From positions 124,001 to 188,000 of the forward strand of contig NZ_CAJYPS010000027.1 in assembly GCF_913777145.1 (NCBI RefSeq): a DNA stretch of 64,000 nucleotides, read 5' to 3'. This document shows, one piece after another, positions 29,677 to 38,212 of the stretch (its first letter is position 1; every line of letters starts with the position of its first letter). The translations under genes were made by a program, and so were the position numbers. This DNA comes from an uncultured Roseateles sp. GTDB taxonomy: Bacteria > Pseudomonadota > Gammaproteobacteria > Burkholderiales > Burkholderiaceae_C. The notes beneath the pieces are model-generated. The model was not told the DNA's origin. It saw nothing but the letters and a program-made list of their open reading frames with translations, and searched no databases.

Positions 29677-30657
29677 ATGGACAACCTCGACCTGAGCGTG
29701 CTGCGCACGGCCGCCGGCTGGCGCGCGGAATCGCGCCGCGTGGTGCTGGGCACCATCACCCGCACCTGGGGCTCCGCCCCGCGGCCGGTGGGCTCGCTGG
29801 TGGCGGTGCGCGACGACGGGCTGATCGCCGGCTCGGTGTCGGGCGGCTGCATAGAAGACGACCTGATCGCGCAGCTGCGTGCCGGCAGCCTCACGCTGAG
29901 CGCGCCGACGCCGCTGCGCTACGGCGTGGGCGCCGAGGAGGCGCGGCGCTTCGGCCTGCCCTGCGGCGGCACGCTGGAGCTGATGCTGGAGCCGCTGGGC
30001 CCGCGGTCCGCGCTGGATGAGCTGCTGGCCCGCCTGGAGCGCGGCGAGCGCGTGCGCCGCACGCTGGAGCTCGCCAGCGGCGCGGTCGCGCTGGGTGCGG
30101 CTGAGGCCGGCGTGGACACGCTGACGCTGTCCGACACGCAGCTGGTGAGCCACCACGGCCCGGCCTGGCGGCTGCTGATCATCGGCGCCGGCAGCATGAG
30201 CGACTACCTGGCCCGCATGGCGCAGGCGCTGGACTACGGCGTCACCATCTGCGACCCGCGCGAGGAATACACGACCGGCTTCGACCTGCCCGGCGTCACG
30301 CTGACCCGCGACATGCCGGACGACGTGGTGCAGGCCTTCAAGCCGGACGGCGCCAGCGCCATCGTGGCGCTGACACACGACCCCAAGCTGGATGACCTGG
30401 CGCTGATGGAGGCGCTGCGCAGCGAGGCCTTCTATGTCGGCGCCATAGGCTCGCGCGTGAACCAGGCCAAGCGGCGTGCGCGGCTGGCCGAGCATTTCGA
30501 CCTGACCCCGCCGCAGCTCGACCGCCTGCACGGCCCCGTGGGCCTGAACATCGGCGCACGCACACCTCCGGAGATCGCGCTGTCCATCCTGGCCGAGATG
30601 ACCGCCGTGCGCTACCGCGCCGGCGGCCCGGCCGTGGAGGCCGGCTGCGCGCTGTGA
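29677..30657 (+). CDS. xdhC: XdhC-family molybdenum cofactor maturation factor
   Basis: A 326-residue XdhC/CoxI-type protein. The N-terminal XdhC domain has [16 protein letters not shown] and [12 protein letters not shown]. The C-terminal Rossmann domain has [27 protein letters not shown] and FYVGAIGSR. XdhC proteins bind the sulfurated molybdenum cofactor and insert it into xanthine-dehydrogenase-family hydroxylases, so this one probably serves IorAB (12-14.5 kb). It stands alone here and converges with a gene for an exported protein. Confidence 0.92.
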   Translation: MDNLDLSVLRTAAGWRAESRRVVLGTITRTWGSAPRPVGSLVAVRDDGLIAGSVSGGCIEDDLIAQLRAGSLTLSAPTPLRYGVGAEEARRFGLPCGGTLELMLEPLGPRSALDELLARLERGERVRRTLELASGAVALGAAEAGVDTLTLSDTQLVSHHGPAWRLLIIGAGSMSDYLARMAQALDYGVTICDPREEYTTGFDLPGVTLTRDMPDDVVQAFKPDGASAIVALTHDPKLDDLALMEALRSEAFYVGAIGSRVNQAKRRARLAEHFDLTPPQLDRLHGPVGLNIGARTPPEIALSILAEMTAVRYRAGGPAVEAGCAL

Positions 30658-30679
30658 CGCGGCGGCCGGCCCCGGGGCC

Positions 30680-31327
30680 TCACTTCAGCGTGTAGCCACG
30701 ACCGTCCATGCAGGCCTCGACCGCGCGGTTGAACACGCTGCTGTCGGCCTGGGCGCGCGGCTGGGTCGTGGCCCAGCGGTTGCACTCGCGGCGGTCGGAC
30801 TCCAGCTGCTCGTTGGTCTGGCCGTTGCGCGGATAGATGATGGGGTCGGGCTTGGGCGGCGGCGGCAGGCTGGCCGGCGGCGTGGGTGGCGCCTGCACCA
30901 CCTGGGCGGCATCGGCGCCGGGCGGTGCGGACACCACCGCATAACCCTCGGGCGCCGGCCGGTAATAGACGCCGTTGGCGTAGTAGTAGGCCAGGCCGCC
31001 AATCGACAGCGTCACATAGGCCGCGGGCAGCACCGGGATCACCACGCCCACCGGCGGCAGGATCACGCGGAAGCTGCCGCCATAGGGCCGGTACCAGACG
31101 CCGCCGTGGAACCAGTAGCGGTCCGGCCCGTAGCGCACCACCACCGCACCACCCGGCAGCCGCGGCGCCGTGTAGCCGGGCGCGGGGTAGTAGTGGTCGT
31201 GGTGATAGCGCTCGTCGAACACCATGCCGGGCCGCCCCGGCCCATGGGGCTGGGCCTCTGCCAGCGGCGCGGCCAGCGCGCCGCACAGGGCCAGCAGCGA
31301 CAGTGTGCTGATTTGGAACTTGTTCAT
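30680..31327 (-). CDS. Exported Tyr/Pro-rich hypothetical protein (DUF6515-like)
   Basis: A 215-residue protein with a Sec signal (MNKFQISTLSLLALCGALAAPLAEA). The mature part is rich in Tyr, Gly and Pro (DHYYPAPGYTAPRLPGGAVVV, YWFHGGVWYRPYGGSF) and has a hydrophobic middle (VILPPVGVVIPVLPAAYVTLSIGG). It ends with a more ordered tail containing two Cys (RRECNRWA, AVEACMDGRGY). The pattern matches DUF6515 proteins of the Proteobacteria, whose role is unknown. The start could be nine bases upstream (ATGACGACGATG). Confidence 0.75.
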   Translation of the reverse strand: MNKFQISTLSLLALCGALAAPLAEAQPHGPGRPGMVFDERYHHDHYYPAPGYTAPRLPGGAVVVRYGPDRYWFHGGVWYRPYGGSFRVILPPVGVVIPVLPAAYVTLSIGGLAYYYANGVYYRPAPEGYAVVSAPPGADAAQVVQAPPTPPASLPPPPKPDPIIYPRNGQTNEQLESDRRECNRWATTQPRAQADSSVFNRAVEACMDGRGYTLK

Positions 31328-31450
31328 CGTCGTCATCCTGAGAGAAGCCGGGATGGCTTGCCAACGTGTGCAGGCTGCCGGGCGTGGACTGCGGCGGTGT
31401 TGCGCCCGCGTAAAGTTGGCGGCCCTGTCCGAACCGCCCGCCGTCCCGCC

Positions 31451-32077
31451 ATGATCGAGCTGCACTACTACCCCAGCAACGCCAGTTTCGCGCCCCACCT
31501 GCTGCTGGAGGAACTGGGCGTTCCGTTCACGCTGCGCACCGTGAACCGCGCGGCCAACGAGCACAAGTCGGCCGCCTATCTCAAGCTCAATCCCAATGGC
31601 CTGATCCCGGTGCTGGTGGACGGCGAGCTGGTGCTGTACGAGACCGCCGCCATCCTGCTGCACCTGGCCGATGTCCACCCGGGCTTTGCGCCCGCGCCCG
31701 GCACGCCCGAGCGGGCCCAGTACTACAAGTGGATGGTCTGGCTGACCAACACGCTGCAGGCCATGCTGATCCACTACTTCTACCCCGAGCGCATGGCCAG
31801 CGACGCGGCCGAGGTGAAGGCGCGCGCCGAGGCCCAGATCGCCCCCATGCTGGACCAGCTGGAGACCGAGCTGGCCCGCCACGGTGGGCCCTGGTTCCTG
31901 GGCCAGCACTACACGGCCGTGGACCCGCTGGTCTTCATGCTGTGCCGCTGGACCCGCATGCAGGCCCGCCCGGCCAAGGCCCGGCCCTATCTGGCGGCCT
32001 ATCTGCAGCGCGTGCTGCAGCGCCCGGCCACGCAGCGCGTGGTGCAGCGCGAAGGCCTGGCCGACCCGGTGTACTGA
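31451..32077 (+). CDS. Glutathione S-transferase family protein
   Basis: A 208-residue GST. The thioredoxin-like N-terminal domain begins MIELHYYPSNASFAPHLLLEELG, where Ser residues near position 9-12 would contact glutathione. LNPNGLIPVLVDGELVLYETAAILLHLAD gives the cis-Pro and the Glu/Thr glutathione-binding block. An all-helical C-terminal domain follows, with TAVDPLVFMLCRW. It probably detoxifies an electrophile or acts as a reductase; the substrate is unknown. It converges with the amidase; CTGAATCAG holds both stops. Confidence 0.93.
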   Translation: MIELHYYPSNASFAPHLLLEELGVPFTLRTVNRAANEHKSAAYLKLNPNGLIPVLVDGELVLYETAAILLHLADVHPGFAPAPGTPERAQYYKWMVWLTNTLQAMLIHYFYPERMASDAAEVKARAEAQIAPMLDQLETELARHGGPWFLGQHYTAVDPLVFMLCRWTRMQARPAKARPYLAAYLQRVLQRPATQRVVQREGLADPVY

Positions 32078-32078
32078 A

Positions 32079-33479
32079 TCAGGCCGCGTCCAGCGGCCAG
32101 GGCCGCGGCGCGGCCCGCAGCTGCTCCCAGGCGGCGGCCAGGCGCAGCACGCCCAGGTCGTCGAAGCGCCGGCCGCTGATCTGCAGCCCCACCGGCAGGC
32201 CCTCGGGCGTCCAGCCCGCGTTCACCGACAACGCCGGCTGCTCGCCCATGTTGAAGGGCAGCGTGAACGCAATGTGCTCGAAGGGCCGCGCCGGATCATG
32301 CAGCGGGCTGGCTCTATGGGCCGCAAAGGCCGGCATGGGCGCCACCGGCGACAGCACGAAATCAAAGGGCTCGCAGGCCGCGTTCGAGGCCTCGCGCAGC
32401 GCCTGCATCTGGCTGTAGCCGCGGAACACGGTGGCGCCGTCATAGGCCGCGGCGGGCGCCACCCAGTCGCGGATATAGGGCAGCACCCGCTCACGGGCCT
32501 GGGCCGGCAGCGCCGCGAGGTCCAGGCCCGAGCGCATGCGCCAGAAGCGGTCCAGGCCGTCCGCCATCTCGCGGGTGCAAAACGGCGCCAGCGGCTCCAC
32601 ATGGGCGCCCTGGGCCTCGAAGGCGCGCGCGGCCGCCGTCACCAGCGCGGCCACCGCGGGCTGCACCGGCTCGCCCCAGCCGGCGTCCAGCAGCAGGCCC
32701 AGGCGCAGGCCGCGCAGCGGCAAGGCCTGCAGCGACTGCGCCTCAAGGGCCAGGTCTTGCGGCGGCAGCTGCGTGGGGTCGCGTGCATCGGGCCGGGCCA
32801 GCGCCGCCAGCATCAGCGCCGCGTCGGCCACGCTGCGCGTGATGGGGCCGGCCGCACGGCCCGCGTAGCCGGGCTTGATGGGCACGCGGCCATGGCTGGG
32901 CTTGAGCCCGACCAGCCCGCACCAGCCGGCCGGCAGGCGTATGGAGCCGCCGATGTCGGTGCCCAGGTGCAGCGGCCCGTAGCCGCCCGCGGCCGCCGCG
33001 GCCGCACCGGCGCTGGAGCCGCCAGGGGTCAGGTCCAGCTGCCAGGGGTTGCGTGCCGGCTCGGGGTAGAGGCTGGACAGGCCCGAGCTCAGCATGCCGT
33101 AGTCCGGCATGGTGGTGCGCGCCCAGGCGATCGCGCCGGCCTCGCGCAGCCGCGCCGCGGGCGGGGCCTCGAAATCGGCCACCGCGTCCGGCGGCGTGGC
33201 CGCCGTGCCCAGCCGCATGGCCGCGCCGGGCACCGCGATGTTTTCCTTCAGTGTGACCGGCACACCCTCCAGCGGCCGGGCCGTGCCGGCGCGCCAGCGC
33301 GCCTCGCTGTCGCGCGCGGCGGCCAGCGCCGCGTCGGCCTGCAGCGCACACAGCGCATGCAGACGCGGCTCCCAGCGCTGCGCATGGGCCAGCAGCGCCC
33401 CCACCACCTCGACCGGCGACAGCTCGCCGCTGCGGTAGGCGGCCAGCAGCTCGACCACCGACAAAAGGTTCAGCGACAA
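32079..33479 (-). CDS. Amidase signature-family hydrolase
   Basis: A 466-residue amidase. The Ser-cisSer-Lys triad is visible: K78 in VTLKENIAV, S155 in TPGGSSAGAA and S179 in DIGGSIRLPAG. It hydrolyses an amide bond in the cytoplasm; family members range from GatA-like proteins to aryl-acylamidases. No gatB or gatC is near, so a free amidase is more likely. The start appears to be TTG (33477-33479), since GGGAGG lies 6-8 bases upstream and no ATG is close. It follows the peroxiredoxin gene by 28 bp and is likely co-transcribed. Confidence 0.92.
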   Translation of the reverse strand: MSLNLLSVVELLAAYRSGELSPVEVVGALLAHAQRWEPRLHALCALQADAALAAARDSEARWRAGTARPLEGVPVTLKENIAVPGAAMRLGTAATPPDAVADFEAPPAARLREAGAIAWARTTMPDYGMLSSGLSSLYPEPARNPWQLDLTPGGSSAGAAAAAAGGYGPLHLGTDIGGSIRLPAGWCGLVGLKPSHGRVPIKPGYAGRAAGPITRSVADAALMLAALARPDARDPTQLPPQDLALEAQSLQALPLRGLRLGLLLDAGWGEPVQPAVAALVTAAARAFEAQGAHVEPLAPFCTREMADGLDRFWRMRSGLDLAALPAQARERVLPYIRDWVAPAAAYDGATVFRGYSQMQALREASNAACEPFDFVLSPVAPMPAFAAHRASPLHDPARPFEHIAFTLPFNMGEQPALSVNAGWTPEGLPVGLQISGRRFDDLGVLRLAAAWEQLRAAPRPWPLDAA

Positions 33480-33507
33480 GATCCACCTCCCCCGCGCCGG
33501 GCGGTGT

Positions 33508-34044
33508 TCACTTCTTCAGCTGGTCCACCGCCTTGAGCATGGCCTCGATGTGGCCATCGGGGTTCATGCTGGAGTAGACCGCGGCCACCTTGCCGTCCGG
33601 CGCGATCAGGTAGGACACGCGGTCCGCCATGCCTGGCACGATCTTGAGCGCCACGTCGTAGTCCTTGATGACCTTGCCACCCGCATCGGCCGCCACCGCG
33701 AACTTGTTGCGGCAGGCCTCCACGCTGAACTTCTTCAGCGTGTCGATGTCGTCATTGGACATGCCGATCACGGTCGCGCCATGGGCCTTGAACTTGTCGG
33801 TCGCCTCGGCGAACTGGTGGGCCTCCACCGTGCAGCCGCTGGTGAAGGCCTTGGGATAGAAGTACAGCACCACCGGGCCCTGCTTGAGCGCATCGGCCAG
33901 CTTGAACTTGAAGGCCTGGCCGCCCACGGCCGCCTCGGCACTGAAGTCCGGCGCCTTGGCGCCGACCGGCAGCGCCGCCTGGGCCGCGCCGGCCACACAC
34001 AGCGCCGCCAGCAGCGGCAGCGCACGCAGGGACATGACAGTCAT
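33508..34044 (-). CDS. Periplasmic peroxiredoxin (AhpC/TSA, Bcp/PrxQ-like)
   Basis: A 178-residue thiol peroxidase with a Sec signal (MSLRALPLLAALCVAGAAQA), so it works in the periplasm. The peroxidatic Cys is in FYPKAFTSGCTVEA; a second Cys (VEACRNKF) about 40 residues later may act as resolving Cys. The fold marks GAKAPDFSAEAAVGG, VIGMSNDD and SYLIAPDGKV are present. The start at ATGACTGTC is preceded by GGAGA; a second ATG nine bases on is possible. It should reduce H2O2 or organic peroxides outside the inner membrane. Confidence 0.9.
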   Translation of the reverse strand: MTVMSLRALPLLAALCVAGAAQAALPVGAKAPDFSAEAAVGGQAFKFKLADALKQGPVVLYFYPKAFTSGCTVEAHQFAEATDKFKAHGATVIGMSNDDIDTLKKFSVEACRNKFAVAADAGGKVIKDYDVALKIVPGMADRVSYLIAPDGKVAAVYSSMNPDGHIEAMLKAVDQLKK

Positions 34045-34141
34045 AACGTCTCCGTTCGGTGAGTATTCACGGGATCAACCCCAGGTCGGCACACGCCAAC
34101 CGGCGCCTAGTATCCGCGCCATCCAATTCCACGGAGCTGCT

Positions 34142-35020
34142 GTGTCCTTGTCCCCGAACTGCCGCGTGACGGCGCTGCTGGCCACCATGACTTTGCTCAC
34201 CCTGGCAGGCTGCGGCGTGGGCAGCTCCATAGGCGAGGACATCGGCAACGCGATAGGCAACGGCCTGACCTGCGGCCTGCGCAACTGCACCGAGTCGTCC
34301 ACGCTGCGGGTGGACGAGATGGGCCCACGCTTCACCGCGTCGCAACAGGCCGGCAGCAACACGGTGCTGATCGAGGGCTTCATGGGCAAGTCCGCCAACC
34401 TGTTCACCACGGTGCTGCTGGGCTCCAACGAGCGCCTCAGCGCCAGTGTGGACGGCAGCAGCGAGAGCCGCCTGAACAACCCCGACGGCCAGCGCCTGGA
34501 CTACACGCTCAGCCTGGTCAGCAGCAGCGCCCAGCCGCAGGTGACGCTGGTGTTCACGCGCGACGGCACGCGCCACGTGAGCCAGGTGACGCTGCCGCCC
34601 GCGTTCTCGGTGCTGCAACCCACCGGCACCGCCACGCTGACCCGCACCGGCGCCGCGCTGGCCGTGCGCCTGTCGCGTGCGTTCACCGTGACCGACACGC
34701 TCACGCTGACCGCCGACGGCCGCTGCACGCGCAGCGACAACAGCGCCTTCGACGTGAAGAGCGAGAGCCTCGGCGCCCAGGCCGATGCCAGCGTGCCGGG
34801 CGGCTACACGCTGCAGCCCCTGTCCACCGACACCACGCTGAACGCGGCCAGCGTGCGGGCCAACAACAACAGCACGGCCACGTCGCCGGTGAGTCGCTGC
34901 GAGCTGACGCTGACCTGGGGCCACAAGGTCTACGGCACGGTCGCGGCCACGCTGAACCAACACGGCAGCCTGGGGGGCGAGCGCCGCGCCACCCTGGGCC
35001 TGATCTACGACGCGCGCTGA
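34142..35020 (+). CDS. Hypothetical exported lipoprotein
   Basis: About 292 residues from a GTG start with GGAG 6 bases upstream. The N-terminus VTALLATMTLLTLAGCG is a lipoprotein signal with lipobox LAGC. The mature part has a short acidic/glycine segment (VGSSIGEDIGNAIGN) with CGLRNC, then mostly predicted beta-strands rich in Thr and Ser (LDYTLSLVSSSAQPQVTLVFTRDG), ending in ELTLTWGHKVYGTVAATLNQHG. I do not recognise a family. It is divergent from the peroxiredoxin and overlaps the 3' end of bufC by 16 bp. Confidence 0.7.
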   Translation: MSLSPNCRVTALLATMTLLTLAGCGVGSSIGEDIGNAIGNGLTCGLRNCTESSTLRVDEMGPRFTASQQAGSNTVLIEGFMGKSANLFTTVLLGSNERLSASVDGSSESRLNNPDGQRLDYTLSLVSSSAQPQVTLVFTRDGTRHVSQVTLPPAFSVLQPTGTATLTRTGAALAVRLSRAFTVTDTLTLTADGRCTRSDNSAFDVKSESLGAQADASVPGGYTLQPLSTDTTLNAASVRANNNSTATSPVSRCELTLTWGHKVYGTVAATLNQHGSLGGERRATLGLIYDAR

Positions 35021-35841
35021 TCCGGCGCCGCCAGCAACTCCTCCACCAGCCAGCGCTGCAGCGCGGCCACCACCGCCGGCGCGGCGGCCTCGGCATCGCC
35101 CAGCTGCGCCGCGGCCCGCTCGCACAGCGCCGCAAAGGGCTGGCCGTCCGCCACCGCGGCCAGCAGCGCCGCCTCCAGCGACTCCAGCGAGCGCCAGCGC
35201 GTCTCCAGGCCCGGGCGCCAGACCAGCAGCTCGTGCATATGCGGCGCTGGCGCGTCCAGCTCGGGCTGGGGCGCGCCGGACTCGGGCTCCCAGGCACGCA
35301 GCGCCCGCCACGCCGGCTCTATCGCATGGGCCAGTGCCACGCGCTGCGCGCCGGGCTGCAGCCGCAGCACCAGGCCGGCCCAGTCCTCGGGCGCGAGCGC
35401 GGCCAGCGCAGCGCCCTGCAGCGGCGGCGCGTCGGCCGCGTCGAAGGCCTGGCGCAGCGCCCAGTCCATGCGGGCCATGTCCACCAGCGCCGCGTGCGGG
35501 ACCAGGTCTTGCCCCGAGCCGGCCATGAAGTCCGCCAGCGCCGCACCGAACCAGCGTATGGACGGCGTGCGGCTGGGATGGGCGGCCAGATAGGCCAGGC
35601 CCAGCGCGTCGAAGGCCTCGTCGCCCAGCGCGCGGGCCAGCACCGTGTAGTTGTCGCGCAGCGCCGCCAGCAGCCGCGCGCGGTAGGCGTGGCGGTAGAC
35701 CTCGATCCCCCGCGCGCCCTCGTCCACCAGCAGGCCGGCGGGCGGCGGCTGCGCCGTGCGTATCGCCGTGGCCAGCGCCTGCAGCTGGACGGAGAACGAG
35801 GCGGTGAACGGGGCGGCCAACGGCGTGGGCAAGGCGCTCAT
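35005..35841 (-). CDS. bufC: BufC/HvfC-type peptide modification partner (DUF2063)
   Basis: A 278-residue protein. The DUF2063 N-terminal domain is visible as [37 protein letters not shown] then [23 protein letters not shown]. In bufferin systems this partner binds the DUF692 enzyme and helps present the precursor peptide for cysteine modification. Its ATG overlaps the bufB stop (ATGA), so translation is coupled. It is the last gene of the operon and overlaps a convergent lipoprotein gene. Confidence 0.9.
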   Translation of the reverse strand: MSALPTPLAAPFTASFSVQLQALATAIRTAQPPPAGLLVDEGARGIEVYRHAYRARLLAALRDNYTVLARALGDEAFDALGLAYLAAHPSRTPSIRWFGAALADFMAGSGQDLVPHAALVDMARMDWALRQAFDAADAPPLQGAALAALAPEDWAGLVLRLQPGAQRVALAHAIEPAWRALRAWEPESGAPQPELDAPAPHMHELLVWRPGLETRWRSLESLEAALLAAVADGQPFAALCERAAAQLGDAEAAAPAVVAALQRWLVEELLAAPDQRAS

Positions 35842-36677
35842 GCCTGCAGCTCCCGGCTCAGGCGCCGCGCCTGGTCCAGCTCGGCCAGCAGCTCGGGCAG
35901 CGGCGGCACATGGTCATCCCGCTCGATCATCGTGGGCACGGCGCCGAAGCGCCGCAGCGCCTGCTGGTACAGCGCCCAGACCTCGGCGCGCACCGGCTGG
36001 TCATGGGTGTCTATGACCAGGTCGCCATGGTCCTCGTGGCCGGCGAGGTGGATCTGGCGCACGCGCCCGGCCGGCAGCGCGGCCTGCAGCGTGTCCAGAT
36101 AGGCCAGCGGGTCCAGCCCATGGTTGCGCGCCGACACATAGATGTTGTTCACGTCCAGCAGCAGCTCGGCGCCGGTCTCGCGCAGCAGCTGCGCGATGAA
36201 CTCGGCCTCGCCCATCTCGTCCGCCTCGAAGCGCACATAGCTGGACACGTTCTCCAGCACCAGCGGCCGGCCCAGCAGCTCCTGCGCCTGCGTAATGCGC
36301 GCGCCCACGTGGCGCAGCGCCTCGCGGGTCAGCGGCAGCGGCAGCAGGTCGTGCAACTGACCATGCGCATCGCTGCTCCAGCAGAGATGGTCCGACACCC
36401 AGCCCGGCTGCAACCGGTCGGCCAGCGCCCGCAGCGCGCGCAGGTGGGCGACATCCAGCGGCTCGGGCCCGACGATGGACATCGACACGCCATGCATCAC
36501 CAGCGGGTAGTCCGCGCGTATGCGCTCCAGGTGCGCCAGCGGCGGCCCGCCCGGCACCAGGTAGTTCTCGGCAATGATCTCCAGCCAGTCCGGCCGCAGC
36601 GCCGCGTCCACGCCGGCCTGAAAGGCCGCGTAATGCTCGACGCGCAGGCCGAGGCCAAAGCCCGTGATTGCAGTCAT
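35838..36677 (-). CDS. bufB: MNIO-family (DUF692) bufferin-modifying iron oxidase
   Basis: A 279-residue TIM-barrel protein of the multinuclear non-haem iron oxidase family. Metal-ligand blocks include [63 protein letters not shown] and the ending [12 protein letters not shown]. Such enzymes convert cysteines of small precursor peptides to thio-oxazole-type groups that bind copper. The precursor gene bufA lies upstream on the same strand with a 194-bp spacer, and bufC is coupled downstream. The start is [10 protein letters not shown] at 36677. Confidence 0.93.
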   Translation of the reverse strand: MTAITGFGLGLRVEHYAAFQAGVDAALRPDWLEIIAENYLVPGGPPLAHLERIRADYPLVMHGVSMSIVGPEPLDVAHLRALRALADRLQPGWVSDHLCWSSDAHGQLHDLLPLPLTREALRHVGARITQAQELLGRPLVLENVSSYVRFEADEMGEAEFIAQLLRETGAELLLDVNNIYVSARNHGLDPLAYLDTLQAALPAGRVRQIHLAGHEDHGDLVIDTHDQPVRAEVWALYQQALRRFGAVPTMIERDDHVPPLPELLAELDQARRLSRELQA

Positions 36678-36871
36678 GAAACCTCGTCCAAGGGCGCCGC
36701 ACCGCAGGTGCCGGCGCCTGATCCAGCGACACCGGCGGATCCGGCTCTGCCGGTCCGCCCGGTGCTGCCAAGGCCAGAGGCCTTGGCCTTCGCCAGGCAC
36801 CCACAGTCTTCAGGACTGTGGGTGTCCGGGCTCAGCCCCTTGAGGGGCCGGCGTCAGCCGGTAGGGTGGTC
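36678..36871. repeat. Intergenic double-hairpin repeat, copy B (inside buf operon)
   Basis: Same architecture as copy A: CCAAGGCC-AGA-GGCCTTGG (36768-36786) and CACCCACAGTC ... GACTGTGGGTG (36798-36824; 11 bp plus one G-T pair), then TCCGGGCTCAGCCCC. Two base pairs in the second stem differ from copy A on both sides (A-T pairs became C-G). It lies between bufA and bufB, where it could lower readthrough or shield the bufA message. Confidence 0.8.
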
Positions 36872-37129
36872 TTACTTCTCCACCTTCCCGCCCGCCTTCA
36901 TGCACTCGTCCGCGCTCTTCTTGGCGACCCAGCCCTGGCCCTTGCAGCCGTTCTGGCCCTTGCACTCGTTCTTGGCGGTCTTGCACTCCGAGGTGCCCTT
37001 GCAGCTGTTCACGCCGGAGCACTTGACCATGCCGTCGGCCGCCATCGCGGTGGTGGGCAGGGCGGTGGTGGCGAACAGCGCAGCGGCGGCGGCGGCCAGA
37101 CCCAGGCCGGTCTTCAGGGATGCGTTCAT
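36872..37129 (-). CDS. bufA: Bufferin precursor peptide (copper-buffering RiPP)
   Basis: An 85-residue exported peptide. The Sec signal (MNASLKTGLGLAAAAAALFATTALPTTAMA) is followed by a core with six cysteines in a Lys/Gly-rich repeat: CSGVNSCKGTSECK, then NECKGQNGCKGQGW and a last DEC. GVNxCKG repeats are typical of one of the two bufferin precursor families. BufB and BufC would modify the cysteines, and the product would sequester copper in the periplasm. TTGGAG precedes the ATG. No bufD (DoxX-like) gene is seen. Confidence 0.9.
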   Translation of the reverse strand: MNASLKTGLGLAAAAAALFATTALPTTAMAADGMVKCSGVNSCKGTSECKTAKNECKGQNGCKGQGWVAKKSADECMKAGGKVEK

Positions 37130-37193
37130 GGGATGCTCCAAACAGATTGAGGGATGACGGGCGGCAGCTCGGCGAGATGTCCGTCCCGCCCAT

Positions 37194-37222
37194 GCGTCGG
37201 CGAGACCCTTGCCGGCCTTACA
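37194..37222 (-). promoter_or_regulatory. Candidate ECF-sigma promoter of bufA
   Basis: On the minus strand TGTAAG (37217-37222), a 17-base spacer and CGACGC (37194-37199) resemble the TGTAA / CG(A/T)CG pattern of some ECF sigma promoters. It would start transcription near 37186, about 57 bases before the bufA ATG. Bufferin operons are known to be driven by ECF sigma factors in other proteobacteria; the match here is by eye. Confidence 0.35.
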
Positions 37223-37330
37223 GCCGGCCAGAAGATTCTGATTACCTGCCGTTATGGGCGCAACGGCGGGCGGCATTCGTCAGGGGCGCCGCGCTGCGGC
37301 TAGAGTGCAGCGGCTCAGTCCGCCTGCTCC

Positions 37331-38212
37331 ATGCTCAATACCGAAACGCCCAATCCCCGCCACGCCGACCTCGACACCTACGCCACGCCGGCGCTGCTGG
37401 AGGCCTTCATCGACGACCAGCTGCAGGCGGTCGCGGCCGTGAAGGCCGCCGGCCCCCAGCTCGCCGCCGCGGTGGACGCGGCGCTGCCGCGCATACAGGC
37501 CGGCGGTCGCCTGCTCTATGTGGGCGCCGGCACCTCGGGCCGGCTGGGCGTGCTGGACAGCGTGGAGCTCTACCCCACCTTCTCCTGGCCCCATGAGCGC
37601 GCGGTCGCGCTGATCGCCGGCGGCCCGCGCGCGATGTTCGTCGCGGTGGAAGGCGCCGAGGACGATGCCGACCAGGGCGCGGCCGACATGCAGGGCCTCA
37701 ACCCCGGCCCCCTGGATGTGGTGCTGGCGCTGGCCGCCTCGGGCGGCACGCCCTTTGTGCGCGGCGCGATCGCGGTGGCCCGCCAGGCCGGTGCGCTGAC
37801 CGTGGGCTTTGCGAACAACCCCGGCGCGCCGGTCACGCAGGAGGCCGAGATAGGCGTCGTGCTGGACACCGGGCCCGAGGTGATCTCCGGCAGCACCCGG
37901 CTCAAGGCCGGCACCTCGCAGAAGATCGCGCTCAACAGCTTCTCGTCCGCGCTGATGGTGAGACTGCACAAGGTCTACGGCAACCTGATGGTGGACCTCA
38001 AGGCCACCAATGCCAAGCTGGTCAAGCGCGCGCTGGCGCTGACGCTGCGCGCCACCGGCGCGGCCGAGACCGACGCCCAGGCCGCGCTGGCCGCCTGCGA
38101 CCACCATGTGAAGACCGCCATCGTGATGCTCAAGCGCCGCGTGGACGCCGACGCCGCCCGCGCACTGCTGGCCCAGGCCGGCGGCAGTGTGGCGCGAGCG
38201 CTGTCTGCATGA
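37331..38212 (+). CDS. murQ: N-acetylmuramic acid 6-phosphate etherase
   Basis: A 293-residue SIS-domain lyase that splits MurNAc-6-phosphate into GlcNAc-6-phosphate and D-lactate in peptidoglycan recycling. Family marks are LLYVGAGTSGRLGVLDSVE, FVAVEGAEDDADQG with the catalytic acid, LALAASGGTPFVRGA, GFANNPGAPV and GPEVISGSTRLKAGTSQKIALN. It overlaps the next gene by 4 bp (ATGA), so it leads an operon with an AmpG-like permease, NagX and a GHL10 protein. Confidence 0.96.
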   Translation: MLNTETPNPRHADLDTYATPALLEAFIDDQLQAVAAVKAAGPQLAAAVDAALPRIQAGGRLLYVGAGTSGRLGVLDSVELYPTFSWPHERAVALIAGGPRAMFVAVEGAEDDADQGAADMQGLNPGPLDVVLALAASGGTPFVRGAIAVARQAGALTVGFANNPGAPVTQEAEIGVVLDTGPEVISGSTRLKAGTSQKIALNSFSSALMVRLHKVYGNLMVDLKATNAKLVKRALALTLRATGAAETDAQAALAACDHHVKTAIVMLKRRVDADAARALLAQAGGSVARALSA

